A stretch of DNA of 64,000 nt from Thuidium tamariscinum (taxonomy: Eukaryota; Streptophyta; Bryopsida; Hypnales; Thuidiaceae), in contig OX344750.2 of NCBI GenBank assembly GCA_947034885.2, positions 12,580,053-12,644,052 of the forward strand, in the 5' to 3' direction. Under the pieces are notes generated by a model. That model was not told the DNA's origin. It did no database searches and saw nothing but the letters and a program-made list of their open reading frames with translations. Of this stretch, positions 12,337 through 22,400 are shown piece by piece. Every line of letters begins with the position of its first letter. Position 1 is the stretch's first letter. The translations under genes and the position numbers were made by a program.

Positions 12337-13069
12337 GGGTGATTGCAAGAAAGACCGGTACTATTTTGCGTCACACTTTGAATGTCAAAGTTGTTATTCA
12401 TAATAACTTTTAAAGTATGAACCATATGAACTTGAAATTTTGACTAAAGATTTATGATATGACAACAATCAAATTCTTTATTTTTCAGAATTTTTCAAAA
12501 ATCATTTTATAATTAAATTTCAATTAAGCTAATTTGTCACACTTTGCGGTTTAGGGGTTTTTAGTACTGGGGAGCATCCAAAATTAATGATCTAAAGTTG
12601 AAATTTTAGTGGCCTATTCCCATACTAGATAGGCATGTTCCTACCAAAGGAATTCTCAAAAATCATTATTCTCTTTCCTCTACATGTGCGCGAACAGGCC
12701 GCCCTTGCTCGTATATTTTTGAACATTTAAAATGGTTTTGAGATCATTCTTTTGGTGAAATCTCTTCATCATAAAGTTCTCCCCAATTGCCAATTTTTAA
12801 TTTAAAAAAAATTTATTTTTCCTATTTTTTACAAATTAATTTGTCAAAGTACCTATTTTCATGAAAATTTGCACTTTTCTAGTTCTCCTACTTAGAGAAT
12901 TTTTCTACACTTTTCCTTTCTAGGGTATCTTCTTCTTAGAGGTATATACATAAAACATATTTTTCACATTTTTAAAAAATTGTTTTTCTAATTATACAAT
13001 ACTCCCGAAAATTTCAGCAGTACTGTGGAAAACGCTACATAAACCGGTCGGTCTTTCTTGCAATGACCC
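12337..13069. mobile_element. MITE-like element, family 1, copy B (733 bp)
   Basis: The left end is GGGTGATTGCAAGAAAGACC and the right end GGTCTTTCTTGCAATGACCC, a clear terminal inverted repeat. A perfect 4-bp duplication ATAA lies at 12333-12336 and 13070-13073. Its interior is in the opposite orientation to copies A and C; for example, the stretch around 12820-12980 is the complement of 9560-9680. Confidence 0.82.
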
Positions 13070-14554
13070 ATAATCCTTTGTGAAAGGTCAAGCAACAATA
13101 AACGGATGAAAAACTGCTGGCAAATTCCCTGGACACTGTTGCATCCAAGCGCCACCGAAATGGGGTCGCCGGCGCTCCAGGGTTAAGGTCTGCAGCACAC
13201 TGTCACGCGTAGACCGATACCGATAGTTAGTCTGCAAAATCCGGATTAGAAAGTACTTCCGACGGAGAGATTGTAGGTGGAACTTATTGTACTAGGGAAC
13301 GTTCCGCGATCCGCATCTGGCGGATTCTGCATCGTACGTGGTGTCGGTGGTGAGGCCGCGGCCGAGCCAGCTGGCCGAACCACGATGCAGAATCCGCCAG
13401 ATGCGGAACGTTCTCTAGCGTCGAAGGTCGAGGGAAACGTCTGAATCAAGTTAACTTAATCTGCCCAGGTGCCGATTCTACAAGCGTCTGCCGAACTGGA
13501 AACGTCGGCCGGGCCGACTCTGCAAAAGTCGTCCGATTCTGCCAAATACAACGGCTCCAAAGTAAGCAGAATCGGACAACGAGGCCTTTAACGTATACGA
13601 ATGGACGCTGCTAACTTAATCTTCAAGCATCTCAACGTAGCTCTGCTAAATTTTCTGAAGCTCGAACTCGCCTTCTGCTCGGTCGACCAACTTCAATTTG
13701 ATCAGCCCGATCATCAATTGATCTTCGTACGTGCCGGTTGCGTCCCGCTTCTGTCTATCGCTTCGTTCACATCGGCCTCAAGCCCTCAACACTCGCGAAA
13801 TCTTCAGGACTGGTGCGCTGTGGTACAATTTCTAGCTTTCTGGTCAATCATGCTTTATTAATTTTCACTGTCATTTTCCTCCCAAATCATGCCGTTTCAT
13901 TCCTTTTTAAGTGAGGGTTCACTCTGCCTCTCCATTTTAATGGAATATAGCCAATTTGAAATTGACGTTAGTAGATCTTGTGACTTGTGTAACGCTCAAA
14001 ACCGATATTTCGTTAAAATGGCGGTATGGAACTTTCAGGTTTAGACCGAGCGGTGTAAAATCTATACCGCCTTTCATAGACATGAATGGAAAAATGGCGT
14101 ATGGATTCACACTGCCGTTTTAACGAAATTTCCCATTCAACCTCGACAGTAGAGCCTTTCGATCTCGAAGACCAATCTTCTCAAAACATCGTCAGAACTT
14201 GCTTTCTTACAATCATAGGGAGATTTCCAGTATCAGATGTGTGTTGGATTTCCAAACAATTGTTCACAATTTCACAGTCATGCTGTCCTGGGCTCCTGGC
14301 TAGGTCGTAAATCGATTATTGAGTGGGAAACTTTACGTTTGACCTCTCCTGTTGAGATGCTGACTGTGTACGGTTCCATTCGTAATCTAGAATTAAAATT
14401 ATTTACTGATCTAACTTTAAATGAATTCTTCATTTTATGTTAGATCAACCAGAGCTTGCCTGATGATATAATCAACGGATTATTTCCTTTAATTGTCATC
14501 AGTTCACCGACTGATTTTCCAAGATCGAGCAGGTTTCAGTAAATCAGTTTGATC
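13070..14554. other. GC-mixed flank with hairpins; possible decayed exons
   Basis: This stretch is richer in GC than its surroundings. It contains the hairpins listed at 13297-13413 and 13531-13577. A plus-strand ORF of 86 codons (13601-13861) follows; it starts with ATG, but I recognise no family. Repeat-like sequence related to the 9.3-kb repeat occurs at 14010-14110. It may be 5' sequence of the gene interrupted at 15114. Confidence 0.35.
13297..13413. repeat. Strong inverted repeat (about 32-bp arms)
   Basis: CCGCATCTGGCGGATTCTGC at 13311-13330 is repeated in inverse as GCAGAATCCGCCAGATGCGG at 13387-13406. The arms extend to GAACGTT at both outer ends; the left arm carries a 7-bp internal duplication. 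A loop of about 46 bp is GC-rich. A second small hairpin lies at 13531-13542 / 13566-13577 (GTCCGATTCTGC and its complement). Confidence 0.8.
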
Positions 14555-14840
14555 ATGAAGAACACGGAAGTCGTAGACCGTGATCGTGAACTACACGAGG
14601 CTGCAAGAGTCGTGAACCCCACCCTGCAAGAGTTGGTCCTTCGCTTTGGGAACCACAACTGCCTTGCTAAAGTCGCCACAATTGCAGACGGGGTTGAGCA
14701 CAAAATCGAGATCGACATCAACTAGACGTACCAGGAGTTTTGTTTGGATCCTACAAACGCTGGTCATGAGCTGCAGAAGATCATTCTCAGCTCAGATGAC
14801 TGTTGTGATTTCGAGCTCATGATGGTGACCATCTCCGAAG
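14555..14840 (+). pseudogene. Candidate exon of the host gene split by the giant transposon
   Basis: An ATG at 14555 opens a frame with protein-like composition and mixed GC. It is interrupted by one TAG at 14723-14725, continues in frame to 14840, and ends at a strong splice donor, GAAG/GTAAGTTA. The exon leaves one base over (phase 1). The candidate exon right of the transposon (57804) begins with two bases before its open frame, so the two would splice in frame. I do not recognise the protein. With the in-frame stop it is either a pseudogene or a misread start. Confidence 0.4.
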
Positions 14841-15105
14841 GTAAGTTACAACTGGAAAAAGTTGCTCGGGGCCACACCAACGACAACATCGATCATCGTC
14901 CGGTGGTCACCAAGTGGAGGTCGCTCTTCACGTGGCTCCTTCCGTGATAGTGATGCTGCTGCTCATGTAAATGGTGTACTTGATTTGGAAACCGGGAACG
15001 CCCATGGCCCTGCTGAAGGTGAGCTGAGATTTGTTCCTGCTCCCTCTGGGTCGGGTCCAGCATTTGCTAACTTTTTATCAATTTTGTGAACTTGAACATC
15101 GAATG

Positions 15106-15113
15106 GTGATAAC
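15106..15113. repeat. 8-bp target-site duplication, left copy
   Basis: GTGATAAC, identical to 57618-57625. Eight base pairs is the usual duplication length for hAT elements. Confidence 0.9.
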
Positions 15114-15126
15114 CAGGGTTGTCATA
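15114..15126 (+). repeat. Left terminal inverted repeat of the giant hAT element
   Basis: CAGGGTTGTCATA matches the inverse of 57605-57617 over 13 of 13 bases. CAGGG is a common hAT terminus. Confidence 0.9.
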
Positions 15127-15276
15127 CCTGGCGGACGTCCGGTATGCCCGTCTGTCCGTCCGGGACGTCCGATAGAGCTCTCGCCCGTCCGGTAGAGTCA
15201 ACACATAGTTGACTTTTTGATAATGGAAAAATAGGCCACGTGGCTGCCACGTGGCTGCCATGTGGATTCCAGAACA

Positions 15277-15352
15277 TGCAGGGCGCGGACGTGATCGTCA
15301 GAGCGGGGACGCGATCGTCAGGGCGTGGACGCAATTGTCAGGGCACGGACGG
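15277..15352 (-). repeat. Left subterminal GTCCGCGCCCTGAC-type array
   Basis: About four units read on the minus strand as GTCCGCGCCCTG, GTCCCCGCTCTGAC, GTCCACGCCCTGAC and GTCCGTGCCCTGAC, spaced by 4-6 bases. The right-end array (57165-57506) reads on the plus strand, so the two are in mirrored orientation. Repeated subterminal motifs are binding sites for transposase in other hAT elements (for example Ac); that role here is inferred. Confidence 0.75.
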
Positions 15353-15369
15353 GATTTGGGACCACCTTA

Positions 15370-17450
15370 AAATTAATTAATATGCTTCTACATATTTCCT
15401 TTTTATATTCCATATTCCCACTTTCCTAGTCACTCCAACACTTTATATTTTTTTTAATGTTACATCATATCACTCTAATTAGTCTAATACCCAAACCATT
15501 TTCATATCCAAATTACTCCACCATTCCATTTTTTTTTAGGTGTGAAATTACATCATTCTAACATCCAAACCATTTTCATATCCAAATCACTACACCATTT
15601 TATTTTTTTAGGAGGTGTTAAATTACCTCACTATAACATGCAAACCATTTCCATATCCAAATCACTCCACCATTCCATATATTTTTTGGGTGTTAGATCA
15701 TATCACTCTAACACCTAAGCCATTTCTATATTCCAAAGCACTCTTCCATCCCTTATTTCTTTTAATGTTAGATCATATTACTCCTAAAATAAATTGGTAT
15801 GCTTTTCAAAAGCTTGGGTCACTTTACCTCCCCTTTTGGACATTGACTTTTGAAGCAGACTTCCATTCCAAGTCTCTGCGATTATTTTTATTGGCGGAAT
15901 CATTCCCTTTCCTATATCTTCGCATCATTACCAAAACTCTTCGATTTTAATTCAATGCCATTTGTCTAGTGTAGAATGATTTCTTTTCCCTATTTTATTT
16001 CTTGTGATTACCAAAATTGTTCCATTCCAACCAAAGGCCATTTATTTTTGGTTGATCATTAGCAAAACTCTTTCATCCGAACTCAATTCCATTTATTTTT
16101 TGTGGCATCCCAACTCTATCCCAACTCTATCCCAACTCAATGGTAATTTGTGTTGGTTGTTAGTTGAAATCACTTTGACTCCTTATTTTTTGTGGACTTA
16201 TCCTTCTTTCATTGAGTTTGCTTTTATCAACAACATTTTGTTAACATAAAGCTTAAACGGATTTTCAAAACCCAACAACATTTTATTTCCCTCCTTATTT
16301 TTGTTTATCATTCATATCACATTAACATCCAAACCATTCCAAGTTTTTTTAATGTTAGATCACATCACTGTAGCACCCAAACCATTTCCATATCCTTAAT
16401 CACTCCACCATTCCAAAAATTTTTTAAGTGTTAAATCATTTCACTCTAACACCCAAACAACTTTAATTTATTATTCCATCATTTCCTTCCAATTTCTTTT
16501 GCATCATAAGCAAAACTCTCCCATCCCAAGTCAATGCCATTTGTTTTTTGTTAAATCATTCCTTTTTCTATTTTTCTCGCCTCATTAATTAACAAAGCTT
16601 TTCTATTTTTTTCCTTCAATCCTAAAACTCTTTCATTCCAAATCATTGTCATTTTTTTGGATGAATCATTTCCTTTCCCTTTTTTTTGGCTTCATTCCTA
16701 GAACTCTCCCATCTGAATTGAATGCCATTTTGTATTTGTTCCATCATTTCGTTTCCTATGTTTTTTATTAATTAGCAAAGCTCTTCTTATCCCAACTCCA
16801 TGCCATTCTTTTTGGTTTAGGTCATTCTCTCTCTTATTTTTTTGGCTTCATTCCTAAAACTCTACCATCCCAACTCATAGTTTTTCTTTTAGTTTTTCTT
16901 GAATAATTCCATCTTCGTTTCTGTTTTGCTTCATTAATTAACAAGACTCTCCCATCCTAATTCAAAGCCATTTTTCTGTAATTCCATCATTCCCTTTCCT
17001 TTTGGGGGGCCTCCTTTCTAAAACCCTTCCATCCCAATTGAAAGCAAAATGTTCATTTTCTGTTCCATATTTTCTTTCCCTATTTTTTTGGCTTCATTCC
17101 TACAATTCTCCCATCCCAACTCATAGTTGTTGTTCTCTTTTTTGTTGAATCATTCCTTTTTCTTTTTTGTTTACCGTCATTAATTAGCAGGACCACTTTA
17201 TTCCAACTCATAGTTCCTCTTTATTTGTTGAATCATTCCCTTCCCTATTTTATTTTTGTAATATTTCCTAAAGTTCTTCCATCCCAAGTCAAAGCTATTA
17301 TTTTTTTTGTTCCATCTTTCCTTTTCCTTTTTTTGTTTTCTCTTCATTCCTAAAATTCTTCCATTCTACTTCAATGTCATTCATTTTTTTGTTGGATCAT
17401 TCATTTTCCCTTCTTTGGGGGGGCTTCATTAACTCCTAAAACATAGGCAT
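15370..17450 (+). repeat. Degenerate satellite-like array, about 75-bp unit
   Basis: Repeated phrases such as TTCATTCCTAAAACTC, CCATCCCAACTC, AATGCCATTT and AATCATTCCCTTTCC recur through 2 kb with strong drift. The reverse complement of the same unit makes up 24990-27080. ORFs crossing it (for example 15615-15950) are repeat translation and not genes. Confidence 0.8.
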
Positions 17451-17745
17451 AGTGAAAAAAATTAAGTGTATGCATTTTTATACCAAACTATTGCATCCAT
17501 AGTTTTCATTTACGTTTTATCATCAATTCATAGAAGTCATAAAAAATGCCATGAGGAAAGAACAATGAAAGGGCATATTAATATATTTTGGGATTTTGAG
17601 TATGGTACACAATTACACATCCGATTTAATATATATTCAAGCTGTTTGGCAATTGCCAAGTAGGTACATAGGCTCCTCTATGAGGATGATTTTCTTCTAT
17701 GCCTGAAATATATGCTAAACTACAAAAAGTATTAAAAACAAAATA

Positions 17746-19227
17746 CTATGTACGATAACAACAATCCGGCATCATCCAACAGTGGGGGGCCTTCTTCAAT
17801 TTGTCTAGAACATCTGGCACTATTGCCTTTTCACGCACATCTTCTTTTACGAGGTTTCCCAATTTGATCCTGAAATTCTGATACTGCTCTGGGTTTTTCG
17901 TTGTGAAGTATTTAGGGTCCCACTCTTCATTCCAAATTGCAGAAGCTATCCATCCCACCGCATATGCATCAGCTGCCATAGAATACAAATGCGTTTTTTG
18001 CATGGCCTCAATGGAGTTTGATGAACCCTGCTCTCCGTATACATAAAACAATTCTGGGGCCGCAAACCTTCGCTTTTTTTTCTCCTTCGCAAGGATCTCC
18101 ATACTCGGATAGCCATACCTTGATGGCTCCTTCTCCACAACTCGGCTAGAAAGTCCCCAATCACATATCCCTATGTACACCCTATTTCGTTCCCAAGGAT
18201 CAAAATGGAGCAAAACATTGGATGGAGATATGTTGTTGTGCATGTACTGCGCATCATGGCATTTCCCCACAATGACAAGTAATGACAATGCCAATTTCAC
18301 TCAATTTCTCCGATACGTTGCAACCCATGAAAGTTCCTCTTCCGTCAGCCCCGTAGAAATTTCACTCTCAATCTCATCCACATCCAGTGCTTCGCTCACT
18401 TTCGCACTGCATTTGGACAAGAAAGAAATTAGAGATCCTCCATTCCACCATAGTGTGTAGCCTTCCATTGTTTTAGGGTGGAGGTACGCAATTCAAATGA
18501 TGCCAGGATGATTCACTGGACACCCTCCTGCCTCATTGATCATTGCTTGGCGTTTCTCCTTTTCATTCTTAGTCTTCAAGCTCTTTCCAGCAAAAAATAT
18601 CCAACTAGGAATGCTCTCAAGTTTCGTAAAGATCACCTTCCTCACAGTCCCATACGACCCAATCACAATTTGTTCCGACATGGGGATGACTTTCACGGAA
18701 CTTTCTAGCCACTTGAATGTTCCACTCACGCAATGAGCCGTTATCGCTTCTTCAATTGTCACTTTCCATGGTACTTGCTTTTTTCTACGTGAAGAAGAAT
18801 ATCGTTGAGCAAACGTTTGAATCTCCTTCACTTTTGTAACCATCTCTCTGTCTTCCGTGTCCCAGTCGCTACCATCTTCTTTCTTACCCGTGTGATAACA
18901 CCAATTACACACTATATTGGTTGTCAAGGCGACCACTTGTTTATCCAGCCACTCTTGGTGCAACCAATAATCTGAGAAGTTGAATTCTTCTGATTCTTCA
19001 AACTTTGACTCCAGCTCCTTTCGCAGGTCCCTCGTCAGTTTGTGGTACCCTTCTTCGTTGAGCAACACATACTCCCTGTTCAACATATTTGTACTTCGAC
19101 GAGTGTAGAGTACCACAGCTATTTTTCTCCCTTCGACTATGAATTCATGTCCAGGTATTTGGGAATTTTGTTCTTTCTTGCGTTTTTTCTGGCCTGATGA
19201 GGAAGGATTTGATGAACCTGAGGCCAT
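17746..19227 (-). pseudogene. Protein-kinase-fold gene with degenerate catalytic loop (pseudokinase), two in-frame stops
   Basis: The frame runs from ATG at 19227 to a stop at 17746 (494 codons), interrupted by TGA at 18493-18495 and TGA at 18301-18303, both in the same frame. A basic N-terminus (QKKRKKE) and an unrecognised domain of about 170 residues precede the kinase fold. Kinase landmarks are present: glycine loop IGSYGTVRKV, the Lys strand FAGKSLK, HNNISPSNVLL for the catalytic loop, ICDWGLSS for DFG, and APEL for APE. The normal HRD...K is replaced by HNN...S, so the catalytic Asp and Lys are missing: a pseudokinase even if the stops were read through. It is divergent from the ORF at 19464, with about 240 bp between starts. 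It lies inside the giant transposon, flanked by inverted satellite arrays. Its role is unknown; it may be a captured host gene. Confidence 0.78.
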
Positions 19228-19463
19228 CAACGTGTTTGTACATGGAATTACTGTCTCACCGATGTCCTATTGTAAATTCCTACATAGTGTACAAACATAT
19301 TATAATATGTTTTATTGGGTAGCTTCAAGGTGACGTTATTCTTTGAGTAACTTCAAGGTGACGCTGTTCTATTGAGATGTACAACATCCATATAAGAACA
19401 CGATTTTGCCTTAGAGTCTCATTGGATTTCGTTGGTGAGTTTAGTTTTCACATTAGAATTAGA
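19228..19463. promoter_or_regulatory. Shared intergenic region between divergent cargo genes
   Basis: The kinase-like gene leaves leftwards and the unknown ORF rightwards from this 236-bp gap, suggesting a bidirectional promoter. It contains two copies of a phrase around AACTTCAAGGTGACG (near 19320-19365). No GTCCGCGCCCTGAC array is present here, unlike at the other two gene promoters of the element. Confidence 0.4.
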
Positions 19464-19922
19464 ATGTCGAACTGGAGGGTTTTTTCTGAGTCTCAAGATG
19501 AAGAGCCTCAACCGGAGGTTGAATTTGAACTTTCGTTGTCACAACTACCGGATCAACCTCTTCTGTTGCGAGATATTGTATTGCCGCGTGAGCATCCACG
19601 AGATGAAGCTGGGCCTTCTCGACTGCCGAAACAACCTCGTGTGAAGCAACGGTGGCACGGGAACCTTCAGCGAGATGCTCGAGCTTTGGTGATCTTATTG
19701 CAAGTTGGGTGTGTTGAGCCCGGAAATCGTGAAGTGACGTTTGAAGGATGTTTTGAAGGTCTAAACGACGAACAATACTTTGGTATGGTGAGGCTTATCG
19801 AAGGGAGTCGCGGTCACGAACGATGGTTAGAAGGACCGGTGAATCCTTTGACAAAGGCGGAACGTGCTGATTATGTCGCCACGACAATCAAACGCATCCT
19901 CAAGTTTCTGCAGATGGAGTGA
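19464..19922 (+). CDS. Unknown 152-residue cargo ORF
   Basis: An intact frame from ATG at 19464 (an upstream in-frame ATG is at 19377). The sequence around 19464 is a good start context, and the upstream part looks like leader sequence. The N-terminus begins MSNWRVFSESQDEE and is acidic. The middle has a basic Pro/Arg-rich stretch. The C-terminal half (from about residue 70) looks like a small globular alpha/beta domain with LVILLQVGCVEPGN. I recognise no family. The start resembles that of the gypsy gag at 60891 over about 21 bases (ATG.GAACTGGAGGGTTTTT), so an origin from a gag gene is possible. It is the only undamaged-looking ORF of the cargo. Confidence 0.55.
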   Translation: MSNWRVFSESQDEEPQPEVEFELSLSQLPDQPLLLRDIVLPREHPRDEAGPSRLPKQPRVKQRWHGNLQRDARALVILLQVGCVEPGNREVTFEGCFEGLNDEQYFGMVRLIEGSRGHERWLEGPVNPLTKAERADYVATTIKRILKFLQME

Positions 19923-21996
19923 AGCTTCGATTGGAACTCTAGTTTTTTACCTCTAGTAAACATTTATTGAATGTTAGTTCTTAATTTTATATTTTGAGTA
20001 TTTTATTTTAATCGCAATGTGTGATTAAATGTAGAATAAAGTTTTTATGATAGAAAAATTAGCTTGGGGTTTGATGATAAGGGAGAGTGTGAATGGGGAA
20101 ATGATTGGAATCTTAGGTGGGCTCTTGGTAGGGGTATGGGCTGATGTGCCTCACCCCCTCACTTATGATGGGGAGGAAATTAGGGAAAAGATGCTTAGTT
20201 GGTGTGTGGAGAGGGAGTTTTGTGTGTGTGTTTTGGGAAGTTTTGGGCCGAATTTCGGGTTGATGTAGCTCATTGAGCATTGAATCTTTGGAATTGAAAC
20301 TTTGGCAGCTGATTCCTTGTGATTAGACCTTTCCAAATTGTGCTTGCAAGTTGAATTTGGACTTGTGAATCAAAAGTTATAGAGTTTTGAAGTTGAGAGG
20401 ACCTAAGGCCTTCCATTGAGAAGAGCAGAGGCTTCTTCGAGCCATAACTTTTGTAGTATTTTTCATCTTGTCCTGAGATTTGGAGGGATTGTATATCATT
20501 GTAGTATCTTTCTAAGAAGTCATCATTCATCTGATTTGGAGTTTGGAGGAGAAAGTTATGAGGAGTTGAAGGTCTGGAGGAAAATTGAAGTTTGGAAGGA
20601 GAAAGGCCGTGACTTGAAACGACCACAACTTTGGGTGTGTTTCTCATATGTCTTTGAAACTTCTTGTGGAGTTAGTTTGTAGAATTTTCTATTCATAATG
20701 AGTTCATTCACTTCATTTGAACTCTTTTTGAAGAAGTTATAGAGTGTAGAAGATAGGAAGGAGTGTTGCCTTTGTAGTTTAGAAACCCAAGACTTTGTTC
20801 TTTAATAACTTTTGGACAGAGTCTTAGTTTCTCATTAAACTTTCTGAGATTGTGGATATTATTTTGTGGATTCTAAATTGCTATCACACTTGCAATTTGG
20901 ATTTGTAGTTCAAAAGTTATAGAAAAATATAGAGGCAGTAGTTGGTTGCCAAGGGATTTGAGGAACCGCTACTTTGCACTCTAATAACTTTTGGACAGTA
21001 GTTTAGATATAGTTGAGATTTGGAGGGTGTTTTCCTTATAAAGTTATCTTTTCAAAATGCTATTACATTAAGTATTTGGAGACTTGAACCATCTGTAGCA
21101 CTAGAAAGAAGGTCGCAGCTAGTAAGAGGAGAAGTTTTCTAGTGTTTTTTGAGGTTCTTTGAAGTTCTTTGGGGTTTTTGGAGTTCTTGGGGTTCTTTTG
21201 AAGACTTGAAGATTCGAAGGCCGTACATGCCGAGGACCTAGCCTTGTATTGTGGCTTGTGGCTCGTTTTCATTTCTGTTATTCCCAGCCAGTTTTAGAGG
21301 TTAGTTGAAAATTCAATTTCTGCATTATAAAACCGTTGCGAGCCGTGGTTATCCAGTAAGCGCTTCATTTTGTGTTTGTGGTGACGAAGTGGGGTTAATG
21401 GCCCACATGGTCGATCTTTTATGTTGTTCCCATTGATAAAAGGCGCTTCCTAATCATCGTGGGTTTGAAGTTTAGAGGCCCATCATTCGGACAGTCACTC
21501 GTGTTGGCCATCCCGTTTTACCCGTCCAAAGCCTTATTTCTTATCACCCAACTTCACCCTTGGCCCTATAGAGCCAGCCACAGGATAGGCCAACGAAAGA
21601 ACAAGTGAAGATTCAAGCAGAGATTCAAGTGAAGATCAAGAGAAGATTCGAGTTTTGAAGACTTACCCAACTTCACTCATCAACGTGCAGACAGACACCC
21701 CGCGTGTTCCCTAAGCGCGCTCCTCTCTACCCGACACCGACATCATCCAAGTCTACAAACATAGGACGTTTGTCCACCGATCCACTCCCTTCACCTGCCA
21801 TAATGGAAAAAAAAAGTTCCAATGGGCCTCCGTATCAATTCCGAAGCAAGAAAGTTTCAAAAAAATTCAAAAAAACCAGGTTTCATATGCAGGCCAAGCC
21901 CAGCACCCACCAAACTCACTCGCACAAGCCGTGGGAACGAACTAGCATGTGAGGTATAGGGCGCGGACTTGGCAATGGAATGAGGGTGGGGACTCG
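19923..21996. other. Non-coding stretch with degenerate internal repeats
   Basis: From about 20330 to 21020 a degenerate repeat recurs with phrases such as AAAAGTTATAGAG, AATAACTTTTGGACAG and GAGATTTGGAGGG. From 21120 to 21200 a GGTTCTTTGAAG-type repeat follows. From 21350 to 21990 the DNA is less AT-rich, with no gene recognised. It is the region upstream of the RING gene's promoter array. Confidence 0.5.
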
Positions 21997-22004
21997 CTTT
22001 ATAT

Positions 22005-22302
22005 AGTCCCCCCGCGCACGTCCCCGCCCCATCCCCATCGCGTTCCCGCCCCAACACGTAGAGTCCCCGCCCTGATACACGCGTCCCCGCCCTGACGGAG
22101 ACGTCCGCGCCTCGACAACGAAGGAGTCCCCGCCTTGACCCTGGCGTCTGTGCCCTGACAACGAAGGAGTCCCCGCCTTGACACTGGCGTCCGCACCCCG
22201 ACATCGATGGAGTCCCTGCCTTGACAGCGATGGCGTTTGCGCCCTGACGTCCCCGACTGCCCCTATATAAACCCGTCCTCGCCTCACTTGTCCCCGCCCT
22301 GC
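22005..22302 (+). repeat. GTCCCCGCCCTGAC-type array upstream of the RING gene
   Basis: About a dozen variants of the element's terminal motif (GTCCCCGCCCTGA, GTCCGCGCCTCGAC, GTCCCCGCCTTGAC and others) in plus orientation with short spacers such as ACGAAGGA and TGGC. The array leads directly into a TATA box and the RING gene start. Long minus-strand ORFs here (21857-22287) are repeat translation. Confidence 0.8.
22264..22271 (+). promoter_or_regulatory. TATA box of the RING gene
   Basis: TATATAAA immediately after the GC-rich array and 137 bp upstream of the ATG at 22401. The transposase gene has the same box in the same arrangement at 51128. Confidence 0.65.
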
Positions 22303-22400
22303 ATACTCTCAGCCTTCCACTTCTTCATTGAGTTGGTTGTGAGCGTTGTGCGGGGTCTTTTTGATTGCCACGTGGGAGGTTTTCACATTTTCCCGTGAAA

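Noticed and set aside
15615..16249. ORFs of 111 and 81 codons in the left flank of the giant element
   Set aside because: They run through the degenerate satellite array and change with every unit.
21857..22287. Minus-strand ORFs of 115 and 123 codons rich in Arg and Gly
   Set aside because: They are translations of the GC-rich repeat array, present in several frames; no independent protein signal.
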